A DNA stretch of 64,000 bases from Brevundimonas sp. NIBR10 (lineage in GTDB: Bacteria > Pseudomonadota > Alphaproteobacteria > Caulobacterales > Caulobacteraceae): positions 186,001 to 250,000 of the forward strand of contig NZ_CP115464.1 of NCBI RefSeq assembly GCF_027912515.1. The letters run 5' to 3'. The translations under genes were made by a program, and so were the position numbers. Below are positions 25,981-34,509 of the stretch, piece after piece. Within the stretch, counting starts at the first letter, position 1. Each line of letters opens with the position of its first letter. Below the pieces are notes generated by a model, which was not told the DNA's origin, did no database searches, and saw nothing but the letters and a program-made list of their open reading frames with translations.

Positions 25981-26137
25981 CCTTCTCCCCTTGCGGGAGA
26001 AGGTGGCAGCCGAAGGCTGACGGATGAGGGGTCGCACGGCCTCGACGGTGGCGACCGAGACTGCGAGTTCAAAGATCGGCGTGACCCCTCATCCGACTTC
26101 GCTTCGCTCAGCCACCTTCTCCCGCAAGGGGAGAAGG
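25981..26137. repeat. palindromic repeat element, family shared with the one in the helicase gene
   Basis: The outer arms are CCTTCTCCCCTTGCGGGAG (start) and its near complement ending CGCAAGGGGAGAAGG. Inner arms carry GGATGAGGGGTC and GACCCCTCATCC. The spacer is unrelated sequence. The same arms occur at 29511-29692 inside the Lhr-type helicase gene, so this is a dispersed family. Confidence 0.85.
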
Positions 26138-26142
26138 AATCC

Positions 26143-26909
26143 CGGCTTGTCCAGCGCCTCGAACTTGCGAACTTCGCGCCTCCAATCCCTTGCCCTGCAA
26201 GGGATTGCCCCGAGAAACACCCCCTCCGACGCGCCCAGGGTCAAAAGCCCTCTATGATGCTTTCCGTCCCGTCGCGGGGAAGGGCGCAAGGCCTTGCGAT
26301 CTTGTTGCGGCGGGGGTGTGTGGAGCGGGGCGGTCGAGGCCTCGTCCCTGGTCAGCCTTGGCGAGCTCCGAGGTCCGGTTTCGACCGGGCGCGGCGCCCG
26401 GGGGATCGGGGGCGGTGTCGCCGGTCGTGCAAAGGATCTGGCGCAGAGAGTCGGATCGTTCAGGGGATGGCTCTGCAAGGGGGCCACCTTCCCGCCGGGG
26501 GCGCGGTAGCGGCAAGGGGTTAACACCCCCGCTGGTTCGGGAGACCGAGCCGTACAGCTCCCGGAAAACCACATACGCGGAGCGTTCGTCTTTCGCCGAA
26601 ACGGTAATCACTATCCCTATTCCGGGCGAAGGCCCGGACGCTCCGCCGGCCCTTCCCACCTCCCGACGCTTCGCGGCGGGAGCCCGTTGAATCACGTCAT
26701 CCCCGGACAACGAGGCGCAAGCCGAGGCCGATCCGGGGAGGCGCGTGAGGGCGAAGAGGTGTGCGCGGTTGAGTGCTAGTGCCAGTGCTAGTGAGCCAGG
26801 CGTGAGGGGTTGGCCGCGGCCGTGCTTCGGACTGTTGCCACCGTGCTTGGGGTGACGCTCATTCCTTGCTCACTAGCACTGGCACTAGCACCCGCACTGC
26901 CGGACGCCC
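26143..26909. other. 767-base gene-free region with structured elements
   Basis: Open frames exist on both strands here, but none starts with a good ribosome-binding site or resembles a protein family. Two structured parts stand out. At 26579-26644 a 7-bp outer stem (GGAGCGT with ACGCTCC) encloses a 5-bp hairpin and a 6-bp hairpin (CCGGGC-GAAG-GCCCGG), forming a possible three-way junction. At 26774-26891 there is a perfect 24-bp inverted repeat. I compared it by eye with tmRNA, RNase P RNA, SRP RNA and cobalamin riboswitch signatures and found no convincing match. Confidence 0.5.
26774..26891. repeat. 24-bp perfect inverted repeat with CTAG-rich arms
   Basis: The arms at 26774-26797 and 26868-26891 are exact reverse complements. 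Each arm contains the word CTAGTG twice, itself separated by CCAG, so the arms are internally repetitive. The 70-base interior has no open frame. Arms of this kind could be a terminator, a small non-autonomous mobile element, or a protein-binding array. It sits just past the pdeM stop codon. Confidence 0.8.
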
Positions 26910-27656
26910 CTAGACCAGCGCCCCCCACGCGATCGGATGCACCCGGTCCCGGCCGAGCGCGGCCGCCAGCGGGGGGCTGGCGAACAGGGCGGCGATGGCG
27001 GGGTCGCGGACGTTCAGGCCGCCGGTGAAGGCCCCGAAGGCGGGCAGGATCACGCGCCGGCCGTCGGTGATGAAACAGGGGCGGCGGACGCGTCGCGCAT
27101 GGGCGACGACGGTGGCCGAGGGGTGCAGATGGCCCGCGACCTCGCCCGGCTGGTCGCCCGCTTGCGGCTCGTGGACGAGGCGGAGGGCACCGAGGCTCAG
27201 GGTCTCGACCACCGATCCGGGCAGGCGGTCGAGGTCGGCGCCCAGCGCGTCGCGGTCGTGGTTGCCCTCCAGCCACAGCCAGTCGCGGCCGAAGGCCATC
27301 CGCTCCAGGCTGCGCAGATCGGCCTCGGCCATGCGGGGGATGGACCGCCGGTCGTGGAAGCTGTCGCCCAGCAGGACGACGCGGGCGGGGTTGAGCTCGG
27401 CGATCTCGTCCTCGAGCCGGGACAGGGTGGCGGCGCTGTCATAGGGGGGCAGCATCTGGCCCCGCGCCGCATAGGCCGAGCCCTTTTCCAGGTGCAGGTC
27501 GGCGGCGATCAGGACGTCGTGGTCCAGCACGTGCAGGGCGCCCGAACAGCGCATCACGCACCGCTCGCCCGCGATCGTGACGTGCAGTCCGCCGCAGCGG
27601 CTGCGGCTCGGCGACAGGGTCATGCGCCAGGTCTCCGTGCGTCTGAGGGCGGTCAT
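26910..27656 (-). CDS. pdeM: ligase-associated DNA damage response endonuclease PdeM
   Basis: A 248-aa calcineurin-like metallophosphoesterase. The metal-binding motifs are in order: IAADLHLEKG, LLGDSFHD, LEGNHD, AGHLHPS. In bacteria, PdeM is encoded with an Lhr-type helicase and an ATP-dependent ligase in a DNA repair cluster. Here the helicase is directly upstream and the start codon overlaps its stop by 4 bases (ATGA). A ligase or the associated exonuclease is not present within the window. Confidence 0.92.
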   Translation of the reverse strand: MTALRRTETWRMTLSPSRSRCGGLHVTIAGERCVMRCSGALHVLDHDVLIAADLHLEKGSAYAARGQMLPPYDSAATLSRLEDEIAELNPARVVLLGDSFHDRRSIPRMAEADLRSLERMAFGRDWLWLEGNHDRDALGADLDRLPGSVVETLSLGALRLVHEPQAGDQPGEVAGHLHPSATVVAHARRVRRPCFITDGRRVILPAFGAFTGGLNVRDPAIAALFASPPLAAALGRDRVHPIAWGALV

Positions 27657-30304
27657 GCGGCTTGCGGTTCCGGTTCGGCATCGGCCATGACCTCGGCGAT
27701 CAGGTCCTCGGCCGCGCCCTCCAGGATCATGTCCGAGGCGTCGCCCCCGACCCGCTCGCGCCCGATCTGGACCAGCACCGGCACGCTGAACGGCGAGGCG
27801 CGGGTCAGGGCGCGCAGCTCGATATGGCCCGCGATCCGGCTGAGCAGGGCCCCAAGCCGCGCCACGTCCAGCAGCCCCGACGCTGCATCGGCCCGCGCCG
27901 TCTTGAGCAGCAGGTGATCCGGCTGATGCCGGCGCAGCACGTCGTAGATCAGGTCGGTCGAAAACGTCACCTGACGCCCCGTCTTCTCCGCCCCCGGCTG
28001 GCGACGCTCGATCAGCCCCGAGATCAGGGCGCAGTTGCGGAAGGTGCGCTTCATCATGAACGACTCCTCCAGCCACGATTCGAGGTCGTCGCCCAGCATG
28101 TCGGGCTGGAACAGGGCGTCGAAATCCAGGTCGTCCATCGGCTTGATCGACCAGATGGCCAGCGAATAGTCGGTGCAGACGAAGCCCAGAGGCCCGACGC
28201 CCAGCCGGTCCAGCCGCCGCGTCAGCAGCATGCACAGCGTATTGTGCGCCAGCCCGCCCTCGAACGGATAGGCCACCATATAGTGGCGGCTGCCCCGGGC
28301 GAAGGTCTCGATCAGCATGGAATCCGCGCGCGGAATCGTCGACCGCGCCTCCTGCAACTCCAGCCACTCCTGCACGTCGGGCGGCAGGACGCGCCAGCGG
28401 TCACGGTCCTGGATGATGTCGCGGACCCGGACGGCCAGAGACGTCGACATCGGGAATTTCGACCCGCCCCAGGACGGGATCTTGGGGTCCTTGTCTTGGG
28501 CGTGGGTGACCAGGGCGTCGGTGCCGTTGATGCCCTGAAAGGCCCAGGTCTGGCCGGCGAAGATGAAGGTGTCGCCCGGCGTCAGCTGCTCGAAATACCA
28601 CTCCTCCGCCTCGCCGACCTTGCGCCCGCCGATCAGCTGTTTGGTCGCCCCGCCGCGCCGGGAGGCGACACGGACGTTCAGCGTGCCCGCCGCGACGATG
28701 GCCCCGACGTTCATGCGGTGGCGCTGGGCGGTCTGGGCGTTGCGGACCTTCCAGCGGCCCTCGCGGTCCCTGACGATCCGGGCGAACCGGTCGTAGGTGC
28801 GCAGCGCGTATCCGCCGGTCGCGACGAAATCGACCACCTCCTCGAACTGCTCGTAGGTCATGGCGGCGTAGGGTCCGCAGCCGACGATCTCCGTATACAG
28901 ATCGTCCATGCGGAACGGCTCGGAACAGGCCACGCCCATGACGTGCTGCGCCAGGGTGTCGAGGGTGCCGATGTGATGCGGCTCCCAGTCGAAGGCGTTC
29001 TCGGCGACGGCCTCGCGGGCGGCCTGGCACTCCAGCATCTCGAACCGGCTGGCGGGGACCATCAAGGCCCGCGACGGCTCGTCCAGCCGGTGGTTGGCGC
29101 GGCCGATGCGCTGGACCAGACGGCTGGCCCCCTTGGGCGCGGCCAGCTGGATCACCAGGTCAACGTCGCCCCAGTCGATGCCGAGATCCAGCGTCGAGGT
29201 GCAGACCACGGCCCGCAGATCGCCCCGCGCCATCGCCGCCTCGACCTTGCGCCGCTGTTCGGCGGCCAGAGAGCCATGATGCAGGCCGATGGGCAGGTTC
29301 TCGTCATTGATCTCCCACAGGCGCTGAAACACGAACTCGGACTGCCAGCGGGTGTTGACGAAGATCAGGGTCATGCCGGACCGCTTGATGGCGTCATAGA
29401 CCTCGGGAATGGCGTGCTGGCCGGTATGCCCAGCCCAGGGGACATGGCCTTCGCTGACCAGAACGTCGACGACCGGTGGCGCGCCGGGGTCACCCCGGAC
29501 GATCAGAACCCCTTCTCCCCTTGCGGGAGAAGGGGGCCCGGAGGGCCGGATGAGGGGTCGTGCAGAGTCTGACACACGGGGCCCATCAGCAAGATGATCT
29601 TCAACATCGCGTGACCCCTCATCCGTCTCGCTCCGCGAGCCACCCGTCGTCGGATCGCAGTGCGCTCCTCCTCCACCCGCAAGGGGAGAAGGACTCAGCC
29701 AGTCGGCGATCAGTTGCGGATCGTCGATCGTCGCACTCAGCGCGACCCGTCGCATCGTCGGCGAAAAACTCTGCAATCGCCCCAGCGCCAGGTTCAGCAA
29801 GTCGCCGCGCTTGCCGCTCCAGATGGCGTGGACCTCGTCCAGGACGATGCATTTCAGGTCGGAAAAGTAGGCCCGCGCCCCGTCCCAGGCGCAGAACAGC
29901 GCCAGTTGTTCGGGGGTGGTCAGCAGGATGTCGGGCGGGAACTCGCGCTGGCGCTGCTTCTTGGATTGCTTGGTGTCGCCGGTGCGGCTCTCGACGTGGA
30001 TGTTCAGACCGATCTCGCGGATCGGGGTCATCAGGTTGCGCTCGACGTCGGTGGTCAGGGCCTTCAGCGGGGAGACGTACAGGGTATGCACACCCGAGCC
30101 CGGCCCGAAGGTCGGACGCGGCCCCCGCTCGGCCAGTTCGATCAGCGACGGCAGGAAACCGGCCAAGGTCTTGCCACCGCCGGTCGGGGCGACCAGCAGG
30201 GCGTGACGTCCCGCCTGTCCCGCCGCGATCATCTCGGCCTGGTGGCGTCGCAGAGACCAGCCGCGCGTGGCGAACCAGTCGGCGAACAGGGGCGGAAGGT
30301 TCAT
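27653..30304 (-). CDS. ligase-associated Lhr-type DEXH helicase with an in-frame repeat insertion
   Basis: An 883-aa superfamily 2 helicase. Walker A is APTGGGKT, the DEVH box is CIVLDEVHAIW, motif III is LSATIDD, and motif VI is QRIGRANHR. A long C-terminal Lhr core and winged region follow. Immediately after motif III, residues about 205-265 are a Gly/Ser/Asp-rich insert coded by a palindromic repeat of the same family as 25981-26137. It is read without frameshift or stop, and normal helicase sequence (GDPGAPPVVDVL) resumes afterwards. The ATG chosen leads directly into LPPLFADWF, the usual family start. Overlaps pdeM. Confidence 0.92.
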   Translation of the reverse strand: MNLPPLFADWFATRGWSLRRHQAEMIAAGQAGRHALLVAPTGGGKTLAGFLPSLIELAERGPRPTFGPGSGVHTLYVSPLKALTTDVERNLMTPIREIGLNIHVESRTGDTKQSKKQRQREFPPDILLTTPEQLALFCAWDGARAYFSDLKCIVLDEVHAIWSGKRGDLLNLALGRLQSFSPTMRRVALSATIDDPQLIADWLSPSPLAGGGGAHCDPTTGGSRSETDEGSRDVEDHLADGPRVSDSARPLIRPSGPPSPARGEGVLIVRGDPGAPPVVDVLVSEGHVPWAGHTGQHAIPEVYDAIKRSGMTLIFVNTRWQSEFVFQRLWEINDENLPIGLHHGSLAAEQRRKVEAAMARGDLRAVVCTSTLDLGIDWGDVDLVIQLAAPKGASRLVQRIGRANHRLDEPSRALMVPASRFEMLECQAAREAVAENAFDWEPHHIGTLDTLAQHVMGVACSEPFRMDDLYTEIVGCGPYAAMTYEQFEEVVDFVATGGYALRTYDRFARIVRDREGRWKVRNAQTAQRHRMNVGAIVAAGTLNVRVASRRGGATKQLIGGRKVGEAEEWYFEQLTPGDTFIFAGQTWAFQGINGTDALVTHAQDKDPKIPSWGGSKFPMSTSLAVRVRDIIQDRDRWRVLPPDVQEWLELQEARSTIPRADSMLIETFARGSRHYMVAYPFEGGLAHNTLCMLLTRRLDRLGVGPLGFVCTDYSLAIWSIKPMDDLDFDALFQPDMLGDDLESWLEESFMMKRTFRNCALISGLIERRQPGAEKTGRQVTFSTDLIYDVLRRHQPDHLLLKTARADAASGLLDVARLGALLSRIAGHIELRALTRASPFSVPVLVQIGRERVGGDASDMILEGAAEDLIAEVMADAEPEPQAA
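29511..29692 (-). repeat. palindromic repeat inserted in frame within the helicase gene
   Basis: The arms match the element at 25981: CCTTCTCCCCTTGCGGGAG and GGATGAGGGGTC on the left, GACCCCTCATCC and CGCAAGGGGAGAAGG on the right. The interior differs. It adds about 60 residues to the protein just after helicase motif III, near the surface between the motif III strand and the next RecA-like element. The reading frame stays open right through both arms. Confidence 0.88.
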
Positions 30305-30367
30305 CCCCGCCACGATAGAGGGGACCATCCGGCAGCGCCAGATGTTCCCCTTCTGTTTTCGCGCGGC

Positions 30368-31345
30368 CTACTGCTGCTCGACGGTGACGCCGCGCGTTTC
30401 CAGCATGGCCTGGACGCTGTCGGGTCCGGCGAGGTGGGCGGCGCCGACCGCGATGAAGGCGGTGCCCGATCCGGCCAGAAGGCCCTGGATATCGTCGGCG
30501 AAGCCGGCGTTGCGGCGCGTCAGCAGGGCGTCATAGATGGCCGGCGCGGTGGTCTTCATCTCGTCCACGCCCAGGGCCTGGATCTGGGCGACGTCGCCGG
30601 TGGCCCAGGCCGTGACGAGGCCGTCCAGTTCGGTCGTCGCTTCGTCGAAGGACTCCAGCGTGCTGCGCAGGAACTGCAGCTGGGCGTCTTCGGACAGGGT
30701 GGCCAGAACGCGGACCTGTTCATCGAGGGTCTCGAATCCGTGGACGGGCTTGCCGCCGGCCTGGGCGCGAGCCTTGAGGATCGCCTCGACGCCCGAGGCT
30801 GGATCGTAGCCGGCCTTGATCAGGGGGGCGACTGACAGGGTCAGTCCGGCCATCCAGGGACGCAGGGGATCGAGCTGGGCCGCCGAAGCGCCCATGGTCT
30901 TTGCGGCGGCGTCCAGGTCGGCGATCTCGGCGGGGGTCAGCAGGCTGGACAGGGGCGTCTGGGGCGAGATGCCGTACTGCTGGATCAGGGGCAGGATCGC
31001 GGCCTGATCGTCGGGGTTGGAGATCTCGAAATAGACATCCGAGGCCGCGGCGAAGGCGGCGTCGACCTTGGCCGAGCCCCAGGCCGTGGTGGGGCGCAGC
31101 ACATGGACCGTGCCGAACAGATAGAGGGTCGAATCCGCGTCCTTGATCACCCACAGGGCCGGGCCCGATCCCGTGGCGGGCAGGACGGCGGCCGGGGCGG
31201 CAGCGGCGGTCGCCGGCGCGGCCTGGGCCAAAGCCTTTGCGGGGGCGGCCACGAGGGCGGCGGCCAGAGCCAGGCCGAGGATCGACCCTCCGGCGAAGCG
31301 GCCCAGATCGGCGACGGAAGTCTTGAGGCGAGCAAGCGTGGTCAT
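30368..31345 (-). CDS. TraB/GumN-family secreted protein
   Basis: A 325-aa exported protein with a signal peptide near residues 1-41. It has the TraB/GumN hallmark GTVH motif (LFGTVHVLRP) and the second conserved segment AVGAAHLAGPDSV near the C-terminus, thought to form a metal-dependent catalytic site. The family is common in alphaproteobacteria; substrates are unknown. It is monocistronic, followed by 63 bases before the helicase start. Confidence 0.88.
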   Translation of the reverse strand: MTTLARLKTSVADLGRFAGGSILGLALAAALVAAPAKALAQAAPATAAAAPAAVLPATGSGPALWVIKDADSTLYLFGTVHVLRPTTAWGSAKVDAAFAAASDVYFEISNPDDQAAILPLIQQYGISPQTPLSSLLTPAEIADLDAAAKTMGASAAQLDPLRPWMAGLTLSVAPLIKAGYDPASGVEAILKARAQAGGKPVHGFETLDEQVRVLATLSEDAQLQFLRSTLESFDEATTELDGLVTAWATGDVAQIQALGVDEMKTTAPAIYDALLTRRNAGFADDIQGLLAGSGTAFIAVGAAHLAGPDSVQAMLETRGVTVEQQ

Positions 31346-31415
31346 GGCTGAAATCCTTGTGGTCAGCGTGAAGGATGGAAGAGGCGAAAAAGAAAGGGGC
31401 GGGCCGGACGGCCGT

Positions 31416-32000
31416 TCAGGTCATGCCCCGCCGGACCGAGGCGACGATCGAGGCGGCCAGATAGACCCCCATCAGGATGCCGGTCATGCCCCAGGCGGTC
31501 AGGCCGTCGATCAGGCCAAGCCGTTCGGCGGCGGCATAGACGAACAGGGCCGTCTGAAGCGCCCAGAAGGCCATGGCGCTGGTCTCGGACATGACCCGGC
31601 GCAGCATCTCGTCGGCGGCACGCCACAGCATCAGATTGGCGACGGTCTGGACGGCCAGCAGACCGAGGATGATCGCGAACACAAGGTTCGGGTCGAGCAT
31701 TCTGGTCCCGAAAACCGGCAGGGCGAACATCACGCCCGCCAGCAGCAGGACGACGATCTGGAGCAGGCCGCATCCCCTGGGCACGTCCCGGGGTCGGGTC
31801 GCCATCACGCCGGCACTGACCACCGCCATGGCGGTCAGGCTGACGGCCATCAACATGGCCACCTCGTCCTCCCAGCCGCCAATGACGTCGCGGCCAAGCC
31901 CGGCCAGGGCGTATCCACTGAGCGCGCCCATTCCGGCGAGGGCGACGATGCCCAGCACTCTTTGCCAGACGGGCCGACGGGCGGTTGTTTCGGTGTGCAT
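31416..32000 (-). CDS. membrane protein of an XRE-regulated operon
   Basis: A 194-aa protein with about six hydrophobic helices (near 14-32, 48-66, 80-98, 106-124, 143-160 and 168-188). No family is recognised beyond being membrane-embedded. A GGGAGG site precedes the ATG. It is the third gene of an operon with a small XRE protein 13 bases upstream, which starts 4 bases after another membrane protein. Confidence 0.7.
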   Translation of the reverse strand: MHTETTARRPVWQRVLGIVALAGMGALSGYALAGLGRDVIGGWEDEVAMLMAVSLTAMAVVSAGVMATRPRDVPRGCGLLQIVVLLLAGVMFALPVFGTRMLDPNLVFAIILGLLAVQTVANLMLWRAADEMLRRVMSETSAMAFWALQTALFVYAAAERLGLIDGLTAWGMTGILMGVYLAASIVASVRRGMT

Positions 32001-32013
32001 GAACGGTTCCTCC

Positions 32014-32202
32014 CTATTCCGAGAAAATGGCTTCGATGGGCTGGCCGAAGACGCGGGCGATCCTGAAGGCCAGGGGCAATGAGGGGTCGTAACGGCCCGT
32101 CTCCAGAGCGTTGACGGTCTGGCGCGACACGCCGAGCTGTTCGGCCAGCATGGCCTGGCTCCAGTCGCGTTCGGCGCGAAGGACCTTGAGGCGGTTGTTC
32201 AT
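32014..32202 (-). CDS. small XRE-type regulator
   Basis: A 62-aa helix-turn-helix protein (LKVLRAERDWSQAMLAEQLG, then SRQTVNALETGRYDPS), ending in the IEAIFSE tail typical of the YozG/Xre short family. It lies between two membrane-protein genes transcribed in the same direction. Such proteins usually repress their own operon in response to an unknown envelope signal. Confidence 0.88.
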   Translation of the reverse strand: MNNRLKVLRAERDWSQAMLAEQLGVSRQTVNALETGRYDPSLPLAFRIARVFGQPIEAIFSE

Positions 32203-32206
32203 GACA

Positions 32207-32659
32207 TCACCGCCGCGCCAGCCACCACCACGCCCAGACGATGGTGTAGCCGGCCAGCATGAGCAGCAGCATCAGCATGGCTCCGGCGGCCATATAGGCG
32301 GCGGGGTCCGTTCGGCCCGAGACGACGAAACGCAGCGCCTCGGCCTGGTCCAGGCCCGACAGGATGACGCCGACCCCGCCGACCGCCATTCCAGCCGTGC
32401 CACCCCAGTACCAGGCCGACTTGTGCGCCTCGCGCGCCGCCTCGTCGATCGAACGCATCCAGGCCACACCGACCCACAGCGACCCGATCATCACCAGCAC
32501 GGCGAAAATGGTCATGATCCATACCACGGCGTCGTCCGAGGTCATCACGCCGTGAGCGGACATGTAGCCGAAAGCGACACCGGTCACGAACAGCAGAACC
32601 AGCAGGCCGAGCAGCCCCAGCACGCTCTTGCCGATCACACCCCAAAGCCCCTTGGCCAT
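32207..32659 (-). CDS. small membrane protein, first gene of the XRE operon
   Basis: A 150-aa protein with four hydrophobic helices (about 10-30, 44-66, 85-105 and 120-145). A GGGGAG ribosome-binding site precedes the ATG, and a promoter with a consensus -35 element is just upstream. It ends 4 bases before the XRE gene. No homology is recognised. Confidence 0.7.
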   Translation of the reverse strand: MAKGLWGVIGKSVLGLLGLLVLLFVTGVAFGYMSAHGVMTSDDAVVWIMTIFAVLVMIGSLWVGVAWMRSIDEAAREAHKSAWYWGGTAGMAVGGVGVILSGLDQAEALRFVVSGRTDPAAYMAAGAMLMLLLMLAGYTIVWAWWWLARR

Positions 32660-32689
32660 GACAAACTCCCCTGTCGTTTGGACAAGGGT

Positions 32690-32717
32690 GTTTTACATCA
32701 CGCCATCGGACTGTCAA
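32690..32717 (-). promoter_or_regulatory. promoter of the membrane/XRE operon
   Basis: On the minus strand TTGACA (32712-32717, a perfect -35) is followed by a 16-base spacer and TAAAAC (32690-32695) as -10. Transcription would start near 32683, about 24 bases before the ATG. The element lies in the 67 bases between the rmuC stop and this operon. Confidence 0.55.
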
Positions 32718-32726
32718 GCAGCCTTG

Positions 32727-33956
32727 TCAGACGAGTTTGCGGATTTCATCCGACGCCACAAGCTCGGGCCGGGTCAGGACGCGAGGGGACTGATCGATCG
32801 CGGTCAGTTCCGGCAGGGAACGGCCCTCATGGTTGACCTGAAGATCCTCGAACCGACGGGCCTGAACCATGACCTGGCTCTCCAGCGACCCCACCAGCTT
32901 GTTGTAGTGGGCGACCGCACCGTCCAGCGACCGGCCCACGGCGGCGGCGTGTCCCCCCATGGCGGCCAGACGCTTGTAGAGCTCCTGGCCGAGCCGGGCG
33001 ACCTCGTCGGCGTTTCTCGACTGTTCCTCGGCCCGCCAGCCATAGGCGACGGCCTTGCACAGGGCGAACAGGGTGGTGGGGGTGACGATGACGACACGCG
33101 AATCCATCGCCTGGGTCATCAGGTCGGGCTCATGGTCCAGAGCGGCCGACAGGAAGGCGTCACCGGGCACGAACATCACCACGAAGTCGGGACTGGGCTT
33201 GAACTGGTCCTGATAGGCCTTGGACGACAGCTGGCGCACGTGGGTCTTCATGCTGGCGGCGGTGCGCAGGGAGGCGGCGCGGGCCTGGGCGTCCTCGTCG
33301 CCATCGGTCGCGTCGGCGAAGGCCAGCGACACCTTGGCGTCGATCACGAACATGCCGCCCCCGGGAAGCTTGACGATGAAGTCGGGCCGCGATTGTCGGC
33401 CTTCGTCATTGAGCTCCGACGTCTGTTCGGTGAAGTCGAAACGCCCGGCCATGCCCGCCGCCTCAAGCACATTGCGACAGGTCTGCTCGCCCCAGCGTCC
33501 GCGTCGCCCGGTATTGCCGCGCAGGGCCTCGGTCAGTCTGCGGGCCTCGTCGCGGGTCGCCGACGACGCCGTCATCAGCAGGCTCAACTGCTCCTTGAGG
33601 CCACCGGTCTCCTCGACGCGGACCTTTTCCAAAGCCGAAACATGTTCCTGGAACGCCTTCAGCGTGTCGGCGACGGGCTTGAGCTGGGCCTCCATCCGCT
33701 GCTGCGCGACGCGGTCCTGCGCCTGGAAGGTCTCGGTGGCGCGGGTCACCATCTGGTCGGCGATGGCCTGTGCCGACTGCGCCGCCTGGGCCCTGAGCAG
33801 ATCGCCCATGGTCACGCGGCTTTCCTCGATCAGCTGGATGCGATGACCGGCCGCCTCAAGGCCCGCCTTCGCCTTCTGCCACCCCATGAAGGCCCACAGA
33901 AACGCCGCGCCGAGGGCGGCGGCGATGGCGGCAAGGACAGGGACCAGCGTGTTCAT
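32727..33956 (-). CDS. rmuC: DNA recombination protein RmuC
   Basis: A 409-aa member of the RmuC family, thought to limit inversions at short inverted repeats. It has one N-terminal membrane helix (about 5-25), then a long coiled coil (to about 150), and a nuclease-like domain (about 160-330) with GRRGRWGEQT, RPDFIVKLPGG and VIDAKVSL. The PD-(D/E)XK signature of the family is visible as PDF and DAK. Transcribed alone. Confidence 0.9.
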   Translation of the reverse strand: MNTLVPVLAAIAAALGAAFLWAFMGWQKAKAGLEAAGHRIQLIEESRVTMGDLLRAQAAQSAQAIADQMVTRATETFQAQDRVAQQRMEAQLKPVADTLKAFQEHVSALEKVRVEETGGLKEQLSLLMTASSATRDEARRLTEALRGNTGRRGRWGEQTCRNVLEAAGMAGRFDFTEQTSELNDEGRQSRPDFIVKLPGGGMFVIDAKVSLAFADATDGDEDAQARAASLRTAASMKTHVRQLSSKAYQDQFKPSPDFVVMFVPGDAFLSAALDHEPDLMTQAMDSRVVIVTPTTLFALCKAVAYGWRAEEQSRNADEVARLGQELYKRLAAMGGHAAAVGRSLDGAVAHYNKLVGSLESQVMVQARRFEDLQVNHEGRSLPELTAIDQSPRVLTRPELVASDEIRKLV

Positions 33957-34002
33957 GCTCCGTTCCTAGACGGAGTCGGCCCTCCGGGAAAGGCGCATCG
34001 GT

Positions 34003-34497
34003 TCAGGCTTCGCCATACCGAGGTTCGGGATACCAGTCACGGTCGATGATCTCGGCCCAATCATATCCTGCGCGGATGCCTGTTACGTCATCGACGGATT
34101 TGATCATCCCGCCGGTCACGAGACCCTTGAGGACGTCTTCGAACGCCTCCGCAGTATCTGGCCGCAAGCGATTTTCGATCGTGAGCGTCAATCGCCTGTT
34201 CAGATCACGGCGAAACTGGCGAAGTTCCTTGCGCCAGTGCGGGATCGTCTGCATCGGCCCGACGAATTCAATCTTCAGAAGGTGCTCGAGGATGTTCTCG
34301 ATCTGGCTTTCGCAGGCGCGGTATTCCGACTTGCCCAAATCCTCGATCTCCTCGGCGAGATTGTCGTAGTCGAGAGCATTCTCGCCGCCCGTTCGGGCAC
34401 GCAACGCACGCGCCTGAACCTCGGTCCAGGCGAGATAGTCGCGCTCGTACAGGTCGGTCTGTGAGGCGGCTTCAAGCTTGTGCAGATCGTCGGCCAT
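34003..34497 (-). CDS. DUF29-family protein
   Basis: A 164-aa protein. The N-terminal LYERDYLAWTEVQARALRA and DNLAEEIEDLG segments, together with HLLKIEF and WRKELRQFRRDL, are typical of DUF29, a helical family frequent in cyanobacteria and some alphaproteobacteria. No function is known. It is slightly less GC-biased than its neighbours and sits between rmuC and recR. Confidence 0.88.
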   Translation of the reverse strand: MADDLHKLEAASQTDLYERDYLAWTEVQARALRARTGGENALDYDNLAEEIEDLGKSEYRACESQIENILEHLLKIEFVGPMQTIPHWRKELRQFRRDLNRRLTLTIENRLRPDTAEAFEDVLKGLVTGGMIKSVDDVTGIRAGYDWAEIIDRDWYPEPRYGEA

Positions 34498-34509
34498 AGT
34501 CCGACTGTA

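Noticed and set aside
26520..26590. Considered as a group II intron domain V or tmRNA piece
   Set aside because: Lacks the catalytic AGC/CGT pattern, has no intron-encoded protein, and shows no tag-coding frame or tRNA-like end.
26190..26710. Overlapping open frames on both strands in the gene-free region
   Set aside because: No ribosome-binding sites, biased composition (Pro/Arg/Gly), and they run across palindromic repeats; I do not support any of them as genes.
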